A stretch of 64,000 bases of DNA, from contig CP119311.1 in NCBI GenBank assembly GCA_029202545.1, positions 744,001-808,000 of the forward strand. Direction: 5' to 3'. Within the stretch, counting starts at the first letter, position 1; the number at the start of each line of letters is the position of its first letter. This stretch comes from Candidatus Pseudobacter hemicellulosilyticus (GTDB lineage: Bacteria > Bacteroidota > Bacteroidia > Chitinophagales > Chitinophagaceae). The position numbers and the translations under genes were made by a program. Shown piece after piece: positions 7,756-15,588 of the stretch. Under the pieces are notes generated by a model that had not been told where the DNA came from, did not search any database, and saw nothing but the letters and a program-made list of their open reading frames with translations.

Positions 7756-9066
7756 TCAGAAACGGAATTGTAACCGGCAGGTGAATACATTGTCCTTCAC
7801 ATCGGTAGTGTAGCCACTCAATCCCGTGGATTCATTCCATACCCGGTCGTAAAAAAGGAAGAGCTTAAGTTGCGGGTTAACATATTGAACATACCCCATG
7901 CTGAGGGTACTGTATTTGATATCGGCTACTGTAAGGTTATTGCCGGGTATGCCGATCTCTTTGCCTTTTACCCGGGTATTGGGATCATACCAGTCGTATT
8001 TGACCACCAGCTGGTGTTTGGTGTTCACAATGTTTTGCAGGAAGCAGAAGAAGCCGCCATCGAAAGGCCGGGAATAGAGCGGTTCATTCAGCAGGGCGCC
8101 CGGTGTTTCCGTATTGCTATTGGTTGCGGTCTGGGTACCCCACCAGTATTCCCCCCGCAGTTCGGTAAATCCCCATTTATTTTTGAGTTTCCATTGCAAA
8201 TCTGCCCCCCGGTACTGGCGGGGAGCCTTTTCGCCCAGGTTGCTGAGCGCCGAGTCCACTACAAACTGCTTCCCGGTATTGGTTTGCCCCATCCGGTATT
8301 CATAGCGGGTGGGCTGCATGAGCCCGCCCTGCAGGATGGACACCGCCGCGGAGACCGTTAATTTTTTGGAGAGCGGGTATGGCTTCAGGGATAGTTTGCC
8401 GATAAAGTCCTTGTAGCTGTCGTACTCCCCCGGACCGGCCAGTCCCTGGCCGTTGAAAATGCCGGCATCCACTTTAAAAAAGCGCAGGGGATGACCCGGT
8501 ACCCTTGGTTCAAAGGTCAGCATGGCGCCCAGGTCCCGTTCCGTTTTCATCAGGATCTGGCTCATTCGCCCCCTTTCAGGCGCTTCCCGGTCACTGGAAC
8601 TAAGGTTGACCTCATAGCCAAAAGGCCGGGCAAACATGCCCCCGGTCACGGCAAACAGGCTCCATTTGTTCTCAAAATAGCGGCCCCAGAAATCCCGGAT
8701 GTTAACACCCCGTTCCGTCCCGTCAAACTGGAAGGCGAACTGGGTAACCGGCTGACCGGCATCATTGTAATGGGCATAATCAAAACGGACCCGCCCCCGT
8801 CGAAGTATGAACCGGTTATTGACATGCGTACCAAAATTCCCCCCGCTGTAGCTGTTGATCCCTTTCTCACTGGCTACCTGGAACTGGGGCTGCATATACC
8901 CACCTATCCGCAGGTGGTCATACCGCTTGTAAATGTCCAAAAGCCCCTTTCCAACGTCCTTTGACGTATCCAGCATATCCATTAAGAATTGAGCCTCAAC
9001 TGTTTGACTCATAAACAGCAGTATACCCGACAAAAGCCCTATTTTAGTACTTAACAATTTCTTCAT
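7756..9066 (-). CDS. OprO/OprP-type phosphate-selective porin
   Basis: A 436-residue outer-membrane channel with a signal peptide (cleavage near VEAQ, residue 26). It then shows the family pattern: FILRRGRVRFDYAHY, a central VTGGMFARPFGYE segment with the conserved Gly-Phe-Glu region, and a C-terminal strand ending in FRLQFRF-like alternation with terminal Phe. The family forms trimeric porins that admit orthophosphate or pyrophosphate. It is divergently transcribed from a DUF47-PiT phosphate transport pair, and a PhoB-like box lies 20 nt upstream of its -7 element. It is probably the first gene of the set that continues with the TonB receptor and lipoprotein. Anion preference (phosphate or polyphosphate) is inferred from family and context. 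Confidence 0.8.
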   Translation of the reverse strand: MKKLLSTKIGLLSGILLFMSQTVEAQFLMDMLDTSKDVGKGLLDIYKRYDHLRIGGYMQPQFQVASEKGINSYSGGNFGTHVNNRFILRRGRVRFDYAHYNDAGQPVTQFAFQFDGTERGVNIRDFWGRYFENKWSLFAVTGGMFARPFGYEVNLSSSDREAPERGRMSQILMKTERDLGAMLTFEPRVPGHPLRFFKVDAGIFNGQGLAGPGEYDSYKDFIGKLSLKPYPLSKKLTVSAAVSILQGGLMQPTRYEYRMGQTNTGKQFVVDSALSNLGEKAPRQYRGADLQWKLKNKWGFTELRGEYWWGTQTATNSNTETPGALLNEPLYSRPFDGGFFCFLQNIVNTKHQLVVKYDWYDPNTRVKGKEIGIPGNNLTVADIKYSTLSMGYVQYVNPQLKLFLFYDRVWNESTGLSGYTTDVKDNVFTCRLQFRF

Positions 9067-9085
9067 GTTGGCTTAACATTGGCTG

Positions 9086-9093
9086 CAAAAGTA
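9086..9093 (-). promoter_or_regulatory. -7 promoter element of the porin gene
   Basis: TACTTTTG on the minus strand (plus CAAAAGTA) fits TAnnTTTG, 19 nt before the porin ATG. It is the same octamer as in the TonB receptor promoter, and a PhoB-like box lies exactly 20 nt upstream. Confidence 0.65.
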
Positions 9094-9113
9094 CTGGACA
9101 AGCCATTTTCCGG

Positions 9114-9131
9114 TGTTAAGAAATTATTACC
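9114..9131. promoter_or_regulatory. Putative PhoB/PhoP box between the divergent porin and DUF47-PiT promoters
   Basis: TGTTAAG-AAAT-TATTACC on the plus strand is two heptamers 11 bp apart with an AAAT spacer, the same spacer as in the 7712 pair. Read along porin transcription it is GGTAATA-ATTT-CTTAACA. It is positioned to activate the porin promoter (20 nt to the -7). For the divergent DUF47 promoter it lies 35 nt upstream of the -7, a less standard distance. Confidence 0.55.
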
Positions 9132-9166
9132 AATTAACCCCGGAGCCAATAACCATTCAATAGTTC

Positions 9167-9183
9167 TAAATTTGCGCAAATTT
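9167..9183 (+). promoter_or_regulatory. -7 element of the DUF47-PiT operon inside a perfect 16-bp palindrome
   Basis: TAAATTTG (9167-9174) matches TAnnTTTG and lies 14 nt before the ATG at 9189. The overlapping 9168-9183 sequence AAATTTGCGCAAATTT is a perfect palindrome, a plausible operator for a dimeric regulator, or possibly chance in AT-rich promoter DNA. Confidence 0.5.
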
Positions 9184-9188
9184 TTACT

Positions 9189-9836
9189 ATGGGGCTGAAT
9201 TCCATTATGAAGATCTTCATACCAAAGGATAAAGTGTTCTTTACCTTGTTTGAGCAGGTTGCATTAACAGTAGCTAAAATGGGCAAATTGATGAAAGAAG
9301 TGGTTACTGAACCTGATTTCGACAAACGCGCCGCCCTGATTGCCCAGGTGGAAGACCTGGAGCATGTGAACGATGATTACACCCACAAGATCTTTACCGA
9401 GCTCGGCCGGAACTTCATCACTCCCTTCGACCGCGAGGATATCCACTACCTGGCTACCGCGCTGGACGATATTGCCGACTATATCTTTGCTTCTGCCAAA
9501 AAGATCAATTTTTATAAAGTGAACCCCAACGATCAGGGCATCCAGAAAATGGCCGACCTGATTGAACAGGGCTGCGAGCAGATCAAAAATGCCGTTGTAG
9601 AATTACGCAACATGAAGAACATGCGGCGGATCACCGATGCGCTGGTCAAAGTGAACAGCATCGAGAACCAGGCCGATGATATCTTCGACATGAGCATTGA
9701 CCGCCTCTTCGAAACGGAGCCTGACGCCAAGGAAGTGATCAAGAAAAGGGAGATCTACCAGGTAATGGAAGTGGTCACCGATAAATGTGAAGATGCAGGC
9801 AATGTGATCGAATCGATCATTATCAAGTACGCGTAA
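9189..9836 (+). CDS. DUF47 (PhoU-like) phosphate transport accessory protein
   Basis: A 215-residue, almost wholly alpha-helical protein of the DUF47 / PhoU-related family. The repeated Glu/Asp motifs of the two three-helix bundles are visible (DLEHVNDDYTHKIFTEL about residues 51-68 and NSIENQADDIFDMSIDRLF about 156-175). These acidic motifs bind metal clusters in PhoU-like proteins. DUF47 genes are usually next to PiT transporters and are thought to modulate them. Here the PiT gene follows 28 nt downstream on the same strand. It acts in the cytoplasm. The start at 9189 follows a TAnnTTTG promoter; an internal ATG (M7) is possible. Confidence 0.9.
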   Translation: MGLNSIMKIFIPKDKVFFTLFEQVALTVAKMGKLMKEVVTEPDFDKRAALIAQVEDLEHVNDDYTHKIFTELGRNFITPFDREDIHYLATALDDIADYIFASAKKINFYKVNPNDQGIQKMADLIEQGCEQIKNAVVELRNMKNMRRITDALVKVNSIENQADDIFDMSIDRLFETEPDAKEVIKKREIYQVMEVVTDKCEDAGNVIESIIIKYA

Positions 9837-9864
9837 TTCATTACAACATCATTAATCCGGCGGT

Positions 9865-10881
9865 ATGACTTTCCTGGTGATCATTATTATTCTGGCGCTC
9901 GTATTCGATTATATCAATGGTTTTCATGATGCGGCCAACTCCATAGCCACCATTGTTTCCACCAAAGTGCTGACGCCCTTCCAGGCGGTGCTCTGGGCGG
10001 CGCTCTTCAACTTTGCAGCCTTTTTTATTGCCAAATACTGGATCGGGGAGTTCAAGATCGGGAACTCCTTTGCCAAATCCATCAATAGCCATTTTATTAC
10101 CCTCCCGGTGATCTTTTCGGCCCTGGTGGCCGCTATCGCCTGGAACCTGCTCACCTGGTGGTTTGGTATCCCCTCCTCTTCTTCCCATACCCTGCTGGGT
10201 GGCTTTATAGGCGCTGCCCTGGCCCACGTAGGTCATTTCCACGCAGAAGGAGTGACTGTTATCAACTATAGCGTGGTATTGCCTATTTTCCTGTTCATCT
10301 TCGGCGCACCACTGATAGGTATGTTCATGGCGCTTATCATAACGCTACTAATTGTCAATATATGCCGAAAGGCTAACCCCTACCGGGCAGATAGCTGGTT
10401 CCGCCGGCTGCAGCTGGTATCTTCAGCCCTGTTCAGCCTGGGCCATGGCAGTAACGATGCCCAGAAGGTCCTGGGCCTGATTGCCGCCGCCATGGTGGCC
10501 AATGGTAACCTGGACAGTGTGAATAATGTGCCCGACTGGGTACCGCTGGCCTGCTTCAGCGCCATTGCCGTAGGTACTATGAGCGGTGGCTGGAAGATAG
10601 TAAAGACCATGGGCTCCCGCATCACTAAAGTAACCCCGCTGGAAGGCGTGGCTGCCGAAACAGCTGGTGCTATAACACTCTTTATGACAGAACACCTGGC
10701 CATCCCGGTCAGTACCACACATACCATCACCGGCGCTATTATGGGCGTAGGCGCTACCAAACGCCTGTCCGCGGTGCGCTGGGGCGTAACCATCAACCTG
10801 CTCTGGGCCTGGATCCTGACCATCCCCGTCAGTGCAGTGCTGGCCGCCATTGTTTACTATATTGTAAAGCTCTTCCTCTAA
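9865..10881 (+). CDS. PiT-family inorganic phosphate transporter
   Basis: A 338-residue inner-membrane permease importing phosphate (as metal-phosphate with protons, or with sodium, in this family). Both inverted-repeat signatures are present: FDYINGFHDAANSIAT near the N-terminus and LGHGSNDAQKVLG in the second half. Also present are the serine-rich loop GIPSSSSHTLLGG and its counterpart IPVSTTHTITGAI. About ten hydrophobic helices are seen. It is the second gene of the DUF47-PiT operon and diverges from the phosphate porin, so the locus covers outer- and inner-membrane steps. An intrinsic terminator begins inside its last codons. Confidence 0.93.
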   Translation: MTFLVIIIILALVFDYINGFHDAANSIATIVSTKVLTPFQAVLWAALFNFAAFFIAKYWIGEFKIGNSFAKSINSHFITLPVIFSALVAAIAWNLLTWWFGIPSSSSHTLLGGFIGAALAHVGHFHAEGVTVINYSVVLPIFLFIFGAPLIGMFMALIITLLIVNICRKANPYRADSWFRRLQLVSSALFSLGHGSNDAQKVLGLIAAAMVANGNLDSVNNVPDWVPLACFSAIAVGTMSGGWKIVKTMGSRITKVTPLEGVAAETAGAITLFMTEHLAIPVSTTHTITGAIMGVGATKRLSAVRWGVTINLLWAWILTIPVSAVLAAIVYYIVKLFL

Positions 10882-10897
10882 GGAAGGGCTTTTTTCT
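10868..10897 (+). terminator. Intrinsic terminator of the DUF47-PiT operon
   Basis: The stem AGCTCTTCC / GGAAGGGCT (one T-G pair), with the PiT stop codon in its loop region, is followed by TTTTTTC. Confidence 0.75.
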
Positions 10898-11133
10898 TTC
10901 TTCCCTGTCAACATTTACTGAACTGCTCCGATTGCTGCCTGCGCGGCTTTGTACCTGCCTGGTCAATAGCCCGGGACTCAGGCTACACCCGCTTTTGCAA
11001 CGATTGCCCCACGCAGTCTGTCAAGGTTCTGCCATTGACACCCGAGGGAAATAATCAGCGGGTTTTGCTTCTTTCTTATTATTTTGGCGATTCAATCAGT
11101 CGTTTGTACATTCATCAAAATTGACCTACGAAA

Positions 11134-12003
11134 ATGAAAGGAATTATTCTGGCTGGAGGTTCCGGAACCCGTTTACACCCCATCACCTACGGCATCAGCA
11201 AACAGATCATGCCTATTTACGACAAACCCATGATCTATTACCCTTTGTCCACACTTATGCTGGCTGGTATCCAGGAGATACTGATCATTTCCACTCCCCA
11301 CGATCTTCCCCAGTTCAAAAGACTACTGGGAGACGGCTCCAAGCTGGGCCTGAAGTTCTCCTATGCTGAACAGGCTGTACCCAATGGACTGGCCCAGGCC
11401 TTTGTAATAGGCGCCGATTTTATTGGCAGCGACAGCGTGGCCCTGGTACTGGGGGATAATATTTTTTATGGAGCAGGCCTTGGTGAACAACTGGCTAAGA
11501 ATAGCCATCCCGATGGCGGCATTGTATACGCCTACCATGTCAGCGACCCCGAGCGCTACGGTGTGGTGGAATTTGATGCCAGTAAAAAAGCGCTTTCCAT
11601 TGAGGAAAAGCCCACAGCACCCAAAAGTAGTTACGCTGTACCGGGCTTGTACTTCTATGATAATGAGGTAGTAGCCATTGCCCGCGACTTAAAACCAAGT
11701 CCACGTGGCGAATATGAGATTACTGATGTAAATAAGGAATATCTTCGCAGGCAGAAACTGACCGTTTCCATCCTGGACAGGGGTACGGCCTGGTTGGACA
11801 CCGGCACCTTTGACTCCCTGATGCAAGCTGGACAGTTTGTCCAGGTCATTGAACAGCGGCAGGGCATCAAGATCGCCTGTATAGAAGAGATCGCCTACCG
11901 TAAAGGGTTCATCTCCAAAGAACAGCTGGAGGCAATGGCGCAGCCGCTCCTGAAAAGCGGTTATGGTCAGTACCTGATGAATGTACTAAAGGAAAATTCA
12001 TAA
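11134..12003 (+). CDS. rfbA: Glucose-1-phosphate thymidylyltransferase
   Basis: A 289-residue cytoplasmic nucleotidyltransferase making dTDP-glucose from dTTP and glucose-1-phosphate, the first step of dTDP-sugar (rhamnose-type) synthesis. The N-terminal nucleotide-binding loop GGSGTRLHP (residues 8-16) is intact, as are SKQIMPIYDKPMIYYP, the metal/substrate motif VLGDNIFYG and the EEKP segment. Length is normal for RfbA. The galE stop-start junction is only two bases downstream, so the genes are co-transcribed. The other rfb genes (rfbB, rfbC, rfbD) are not nearby. The preceding 230 bp contains no gene. Confidence 0.93.
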   Translation: MKGIILAGGSGTRLHPITYGISKQIMPIYDKPMIYYPLSTLMLAGIQEILIISTPHDLPQFKRLLGDGSKLGLKFSYAEQAVPNGLAQAFVIGADFIGSDSVALVLGDNIFYGAGLGEQLAKNSHPDGGIVYAYHVSDPERYGVVEFDASKKALSIEEKPTAPKSSYAVPGLYFYDNEVVAIARDLKPSPRGEYEITDVNKEYLRRQKLTVSILDRGTAWLDTGTFDSLMQAGQFVQVIEQRQGIKIACIEEIAYRKGFISKEQLEAMAQPLLKSGYGQYLMNVLKENS

Positions 12004-12005
12004 TA

Positions 12006-13061
12006 ATGAGTAAAATTCTGGTTACTGGCGGTTGTGGTTATATTGGCTCCCACACAATCGTCGATCTGGTTGAAAACGGCTTTGATGTGATCTCTGTAGA
12101 TAACAACTCAAGGTCTACCCCCCGTATCTTGGAAGGTATTGAAAAAATTACCGGTAAGAAGATCAAGAACTACAAGGTTGATCTCTGCAATTTTGATGAC
12201 ACGTACGCGATATTCCAGGAAAACACGGATATCGCCGGCATCATTCACTTTGCGGCCTATAAGGCAGTAGGTGAGTCTGTAGAGCAGCCCCTGATGTATT
12301 TTGAGAACAACCTGGTTTCCCTGATCAACCTGCTGAAATGCGTACAGGAATTCCATATTCCCTATTTCGTGTTCTCTTCTTCCTGTACTGTATACGGCAA
12401 TCCCGATAAGATCCCTGTCACAGAAGCCACGCCCCCCAAACCGGCTGAATCGCCGTATGGCTATACCAAGCAGATGGGCGAGCAGATCATCAACGAATTC
12501 AGTAAGGCCAATGCATCACAATGCGTGCTGCTGCGCTATTTCAACCCGGTTGGCGCCCACCCCTCTATCCTGATCGGTGAGCTGCCTATTGGCCGCCCTG
12601 CCAACCTGGTGCCCGCCATTACGCAGACCGCTATCGGCAAGATCCCGTCCATGACCGTTCATGGAAACGATTATGACACCCGGGATGGTTCCTGCCTGCG
12701 GGACTATATCCACGTTTCCGACATCGCCCATGCCCATACCCTGGCTATGGTCTACCTGCTGGATGGCAAATCCGCCAAGCGTTGCGAAGTATTCAACCTG
12801 GGTTCCGGCAATGGCGTTACTGTGCTGGAAGCTATCAACGCTTTTGAAAAGGTCAGCGGCGTAAAGCTCAATTACAATATCGGCCCCCGTCGTTCCGGCG
12901 ATGTTGTCGCCATCTATGCCAACAACGAGTTTGCTGTGCAGACACTGGGCTGGGAACTGAAATACTCCCTGGACGAAATGATGGCTACCGCCTGGAAATG
13001 GGAGCAAAGGCTGAAACTGGATGAAAAATTCTACCAGAGCAAGCCCGCAGACCTTAATTAA
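12006..13061 (+). CDS. galE: UDP-glucose 4-epimerase
   Basis: A 351-residue extended short-chain dehydrogenase interconverting UDP-glucose and UDP-galactose with bound NAD. It shows the Rossmann motif TGGCGYIGS (7-15), the active-site Ser in FSSSCTVYG and the Y-x-x-x-K pair in YGYTKQMGE, plus the GalE substrate segments RYFNPVGAHPS and LGSGNGVTVLEA. It follows rfbA by two bases, so the pair supplies nucleotide sugars for surface polysaccharide or for galactose use. Other UDP-sugar epimerases are possible, but the sequence is typical GalE. Confidence 0.93.
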   Translation: MSKILVTGGCGYIGSHTIVDLVENGFDVISVDNNSRSTPRILEGIEKITGKKIKNYKVDLCNFDDTYAIFQENTDIAGIIHFAAYKAVGESVEQPLMYFENNLVSLINLLKCVQEFHIPYFVFSSSCTVYGNPDKIPVTEATPPKPAESPYGYTKQMGEQIINEFSKANASQCVLLRYFNPVGAHPSILIGELPIGRPANLVPAITQTAIGKIPSMTVHGNDYDTRDGSCLRDYIHVSDIAHAHTLAMVYLLDGKSAKRCEVFNLGSGNGVTVLEAINAFEKVSGVKLNYNIGPRRSGDVVAIYANNEFAVQTLGWELKYSLDEMMATAWKWEQRLKLDEKFYQSKPADLN

Positions 13062-13099
13062 GACAGGTTTTCTTTACTTTGCAGCACCAAATTCAAGCC

Positions 13100-14053
13100 A
13101 TGCTTAAAGATATTCAGTCAACAGGGCAAAAAGACACCCGCAGCGGATTCGGTGACGGTATTGCAGAAGCCGCACGTACTAATCCCAATATCGTTGCGCT
13201 GACCGCAGACCTGGCCGGCTCCATGAAGCTGAACCAGTTCATGAAGGAGTACCCCGAGCGCTTTATCCAGGTAGGTATTGCAGAAGCCAATATGATCGGT
13301 ATTGCCGCCGGTCTCACCATCGGAGGCAAGATCCCTTATACCACCACTTTCGCCAATTTCTCTACCGGCCGTGTGTATGACCAGATCCGTCAGTCCGTTG
13401 CCTATTCCGGCAAGAACGTGAAGATCTGTGCTTCCCACGCCGGCCTGACACTGGGCGAAGACGGTGCTACCCACCAGATCCTGGAAGATATCGGCCTGAT
13501 GAAAATGTTGCCGGGCATGACCGTGATCGTTCCCTGCGATTACAGCCAGACCAAGGCAGCCACCATCGCTATTGCCGACTACCAGGGACCCGTGTACCTG
13601 CGTTTCGGACGCCCCTCCTGGCCCATCTTTACCACAGACATGCCCTTCCAGATCGGAAAGGCCCAGCAGTTTGCAGAAGGCACTGACGTGTCCATCTTCG
13701 CCTGCGGTCATATGGTATGGAAAGCCATTGAGGCAGGCCGTATCCTGGAAGAAAAAGGGTTGAGCGTGGACCTGATCAATATCCACACCATCAAACCCCT
13801 GGATACCGAAGCTGTGGTGAAATCACTGCAAAAGACAAAGTGCGCCGTAACTGTGGAAGAACACAATGTGATTGGTGGACTGGGTGATTCCATTGCCCAG
13901 GCAGCCGCCCGCCATTGTCCCGTTCCCATTGAGTTCATCGGCACCAATGATACTTTCGGGGAAAGCGGTACGCCCACCCAGCTGCTCACCAAATACGGTC
14001 TGGAAGCAGACAATATCGTGGCTGCTGCAGAGAAAGTGATGAAAAGAAAATAA
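13100..14053 (+). CDS. Transketolase, C-terminal (pyrimidine-binding) subunit
   Basis: A 317-residue protein from the preferred ATG at 13100; a TTG seven codons upstream is the alternative. It contains only the transketolase pyrimidine-binding domain (about 15-175, with QVGIAEANMIGIAAGL and the conserved TTFANFSTGRVYDQIRQS) and the C-terminal domain (about 190-310, VEEHNVIGGLGDSIAQ). In split transketolases this chain pairs with an N-terminal thiamine-diphosphate-binding chain to form the two-carbon transferase of the pentose-phosphate pathway. That partner is usually the adjacent gene but is absent from this window. Pairing elsewhere on the chromosome is inferred. A strong terminator follows. 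Confidence 0.88.
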   Translation: MLKDIQSTGQKDTRSGFGDGIAEAARTNPNIVALTADLAGSMKLNQFMKEYPERFIQVGIAEANMIGIAAGLTIGGKIPYTTTFANFSTGRVYDQIRQSVAYSGKNVKICASHAGLTLGEDGATHQILEDIGLMKMLPGMTVIVPCDYSQTKAATIAIADYQGPVYLRFGRPSWPIFTTDMPFQIGKAQQFAEGTDVSIFACGHMVWKAIEAGRILEEKGLSVDLINIHTIKPLDTEAVVKSLQKTKCAVTVEEHNVIGGLGDSIAQAAARHCPVPIEFIGTNDTFGESGTPTQLLTKYGLEADNIVAAAEKVMKRK

Positions 14054-14092
14054 GGCAACTGCCGGTTCCGCCGGTGGTCCGGAAAATAACAG

Positions 14093-14126
14093 AGGCCGTA
14101 TCGTCAGCGATACGGCCTTTTTTTTG
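14093..14126 (+). terminator. Strong intrinsic terminator
   Basis: A perfect 11-bp stem AGGCCGTATCG / CGATACGGCCT with a TCAG loop is followed by eight T residues. It closes the rfbA-galE-transketolase set. Confidence 0.9.
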
Positions 14127-14190
14127 GCTGGCGCCTTTAAACCAATTGGATTATTTTTATTCTAATTATTATCAATTAAATAGCTAACCT

Positions 14191-14742
14191 ATGGCGGTAA
14201 CCACCCAAGACAGTGAGCTGTTGGTGCTGTTCCGTGATCCTGCCACTAAAGAGAGTGCCTATACGGCCATTATCCGCAAATACCAGGAGAAACTATACTG
14301 GCATGTCCGGCGGATGGTGGTGGAGCATGAGGACGCGAACGATGTATTACAGAACGTGTTCATCCGCGTCTGGAACGGCCTGGTCAATTTCCGGGAAGAT
14401 GCCCGGCTGTATACCTGGCTGTACCGGATAGCCACCAATGAATGCCTCACTTTCCTGGAACAGCAGAAAAAGCGGGCAGCGGTCTCACTGGACGAAGAAA
14501 ACAGCAACCTGGAGAACAAGGTAAAGGCTGATAAGGACTTTGATCCTAACAAACTGGAGTGGAAGCTGCAACTGGCCATCCAGCAATTGCCTGAAAAGCA
14601 GCGGATTGTATTTAATCTCCGCTATTATGACGAAATGCCTTACGAGGAAATGAGCAGGGTGCTGGAAACATCGGAGGGCGCTTTAAAGGCCTCCTACCAT
14701 CACGCTGTGAAAAAAATAGAGGACTATATCCTCAACCATTAA
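14191..14742 (+). CDS. ECF-type RNA polymerase sigma factor
   Basis: A 183-residue sigma-70 family protein of the extracytoplasmic-function type. Region 2 (about 20-95) includes EDANDVLQNVFIRVW and the -10-binding helix RLYTWLYRIATNECL. Region 4 (about 128-180) shows the LPEKQRIVFNLRYYDEMPYEEM helix-turn-helix. There is no region 1 or 3. It is followed 35 nt downstream by a single-pass membrane protein and a small secreted protein, the usual sigma/anti-sigma arrangement. The upstream 60 bp is very AT-rich. The target regulon is unknown, and autoregulation is plausible but no matching upstream motif was identified. Confidence 0.9.
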   Translation: MAVTTQDSELLVLFRDPATKESAYTAIIRKYQEKLYWHVRRMVVEHEDANDVLQNVFIRVWNGLVNFREDARLYTWLYRIATNECLTFLEQQKKRAAVSLDEENSNLENKVKADKDFDPNKLEWKLQLAIQQLPEKQRIVFNLRYYDEMPYEEMSRVLETSEGALKASYHHAVKKIEDYILNH

Positions 14743-14777
14743 ACCTGATTGAATCAAACCAGTCACACAATGTGCTC

Positions 14778-15578
14778 ATGGAAAGCAGGAACGAAATACT
14801 AAACGAATTACAGCCGCTCAGCCCGATGCTGGCCGCTGCGCCCCGGAACCTTCCTTACCAGGCGCCGGACGGTTATTTCGGGCAGTTGCCGGAGCTATTG
14901 CTGCAGCGGGTACGCGCCCTGGAGGCAGACACCGCCGCAGATGAGCTGACCGCTCTTTCTCCCTTGCTGGCCGGCCTGTCCAAAAAAACGCCGCTCAGCC
15001 TGCCGGAGGATTATTTCTCCGGACTCACAGAGCAGGCCATGGCCGGCGTCCAGGCACTGGATGTGGTGCAGTCGGCGCTGGAACAGGAGCCTGTAACAGA
15101 AGATACGCTCCCGCCCCTGCTGGCCGGCCTGCATACCAGACCATTGTATACCGTGCCCACCGGCTATTTTGAGGCCTTCCCGGAACGCATGCTGCAACAG
15201 CTGCGCACAGCGGGTCCGCAAAGTACCCCGGCCAGGGTAGTATCCATGGGCGGCGTCCGCAAATGGATGCGTTATGCCGCTGCCGCAGTGGTTGTAGGTA
15301 TACTGGGCCTCAGCGCCTGGTGGTTCCTCCGCCCGGCAGATGCACCTGCCCCTGGCAACACTGCCATGGCCGCCGCTGTAGAAAAAGTGTCGGACGATGA
15401 ACTGCTGCAATACCTGGACGGGGAAAGCAACAGTGCCCTCCTGTCCTATGAGAACGGCGCCGGTTCCGATGAGATCAGCAGCACGGATATGCAGGACCTG
15501 CTGGCCGATGTATCTGATGAAGAACTGCAGCAGTACCTGGACCGGTACAATCCTGTCAGAAAAGCATACACGAACTAA
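14778..15578 (+). CDS. Single-pass membrane protein with threefold N-terminal repeat, putative anti-sigma factor
   Basis: A 266-residue protein from ATG 14778 (a GTG two codons upstream is the alternative). The cytoplasmic part holds three copies of a 33-residue repeat at about 14-46, 60-92 and 111-143. Each runs L-S/P-P-x-L-A ... P-x-x-Y-F followed by an amphipathic helix. A transmembrane helix (about 166-184, ending AWWFLRP) follows. The exported part carries two copies of an acidic 12-residue motif (VSDDELLQYLDG, 204-215, and VSDEELQQYLDR, 245-256). It has no recognisable ZAS or DUF4974-type anti-sigma domain. Position directly after an ECF sigma gene and the topology suggest sigma sequestration, with the repeats as the binding surface. 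This is inference. Confidence 0.6.
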   Translation: MESRNEILNELQPLSPMLAAAPRNLPYQAPDGYFGQLPELLLQRVRALEADTAADELTALSPLLAGLSKKTPLSLPEDYFSGLTEQAMAGVQALDVVQSALEQEPVTEDTLPPLLAGLHTRPLYTVPTGYFEAFPERMLQQLRTAGPQSTPARVVSMGGVRKWMRYAAAAVVVGILGLSAWWFLRPADAPAPGNTAMAAAVEKVSDDELLQYLDGESNSALLSYENGAGSDEISSTDMQDLLADVSDEELQQYLDRYNPVRKAYTN

Positions 15579-15588
15579 TTATATTGTC

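Noticed and set aside
15397..15588. 64-codon N-terminal extension of the Spy-like protein
   Set aside because: It overlaps the preceding gene out of frame and hides the signal peptide that begins at 15589.
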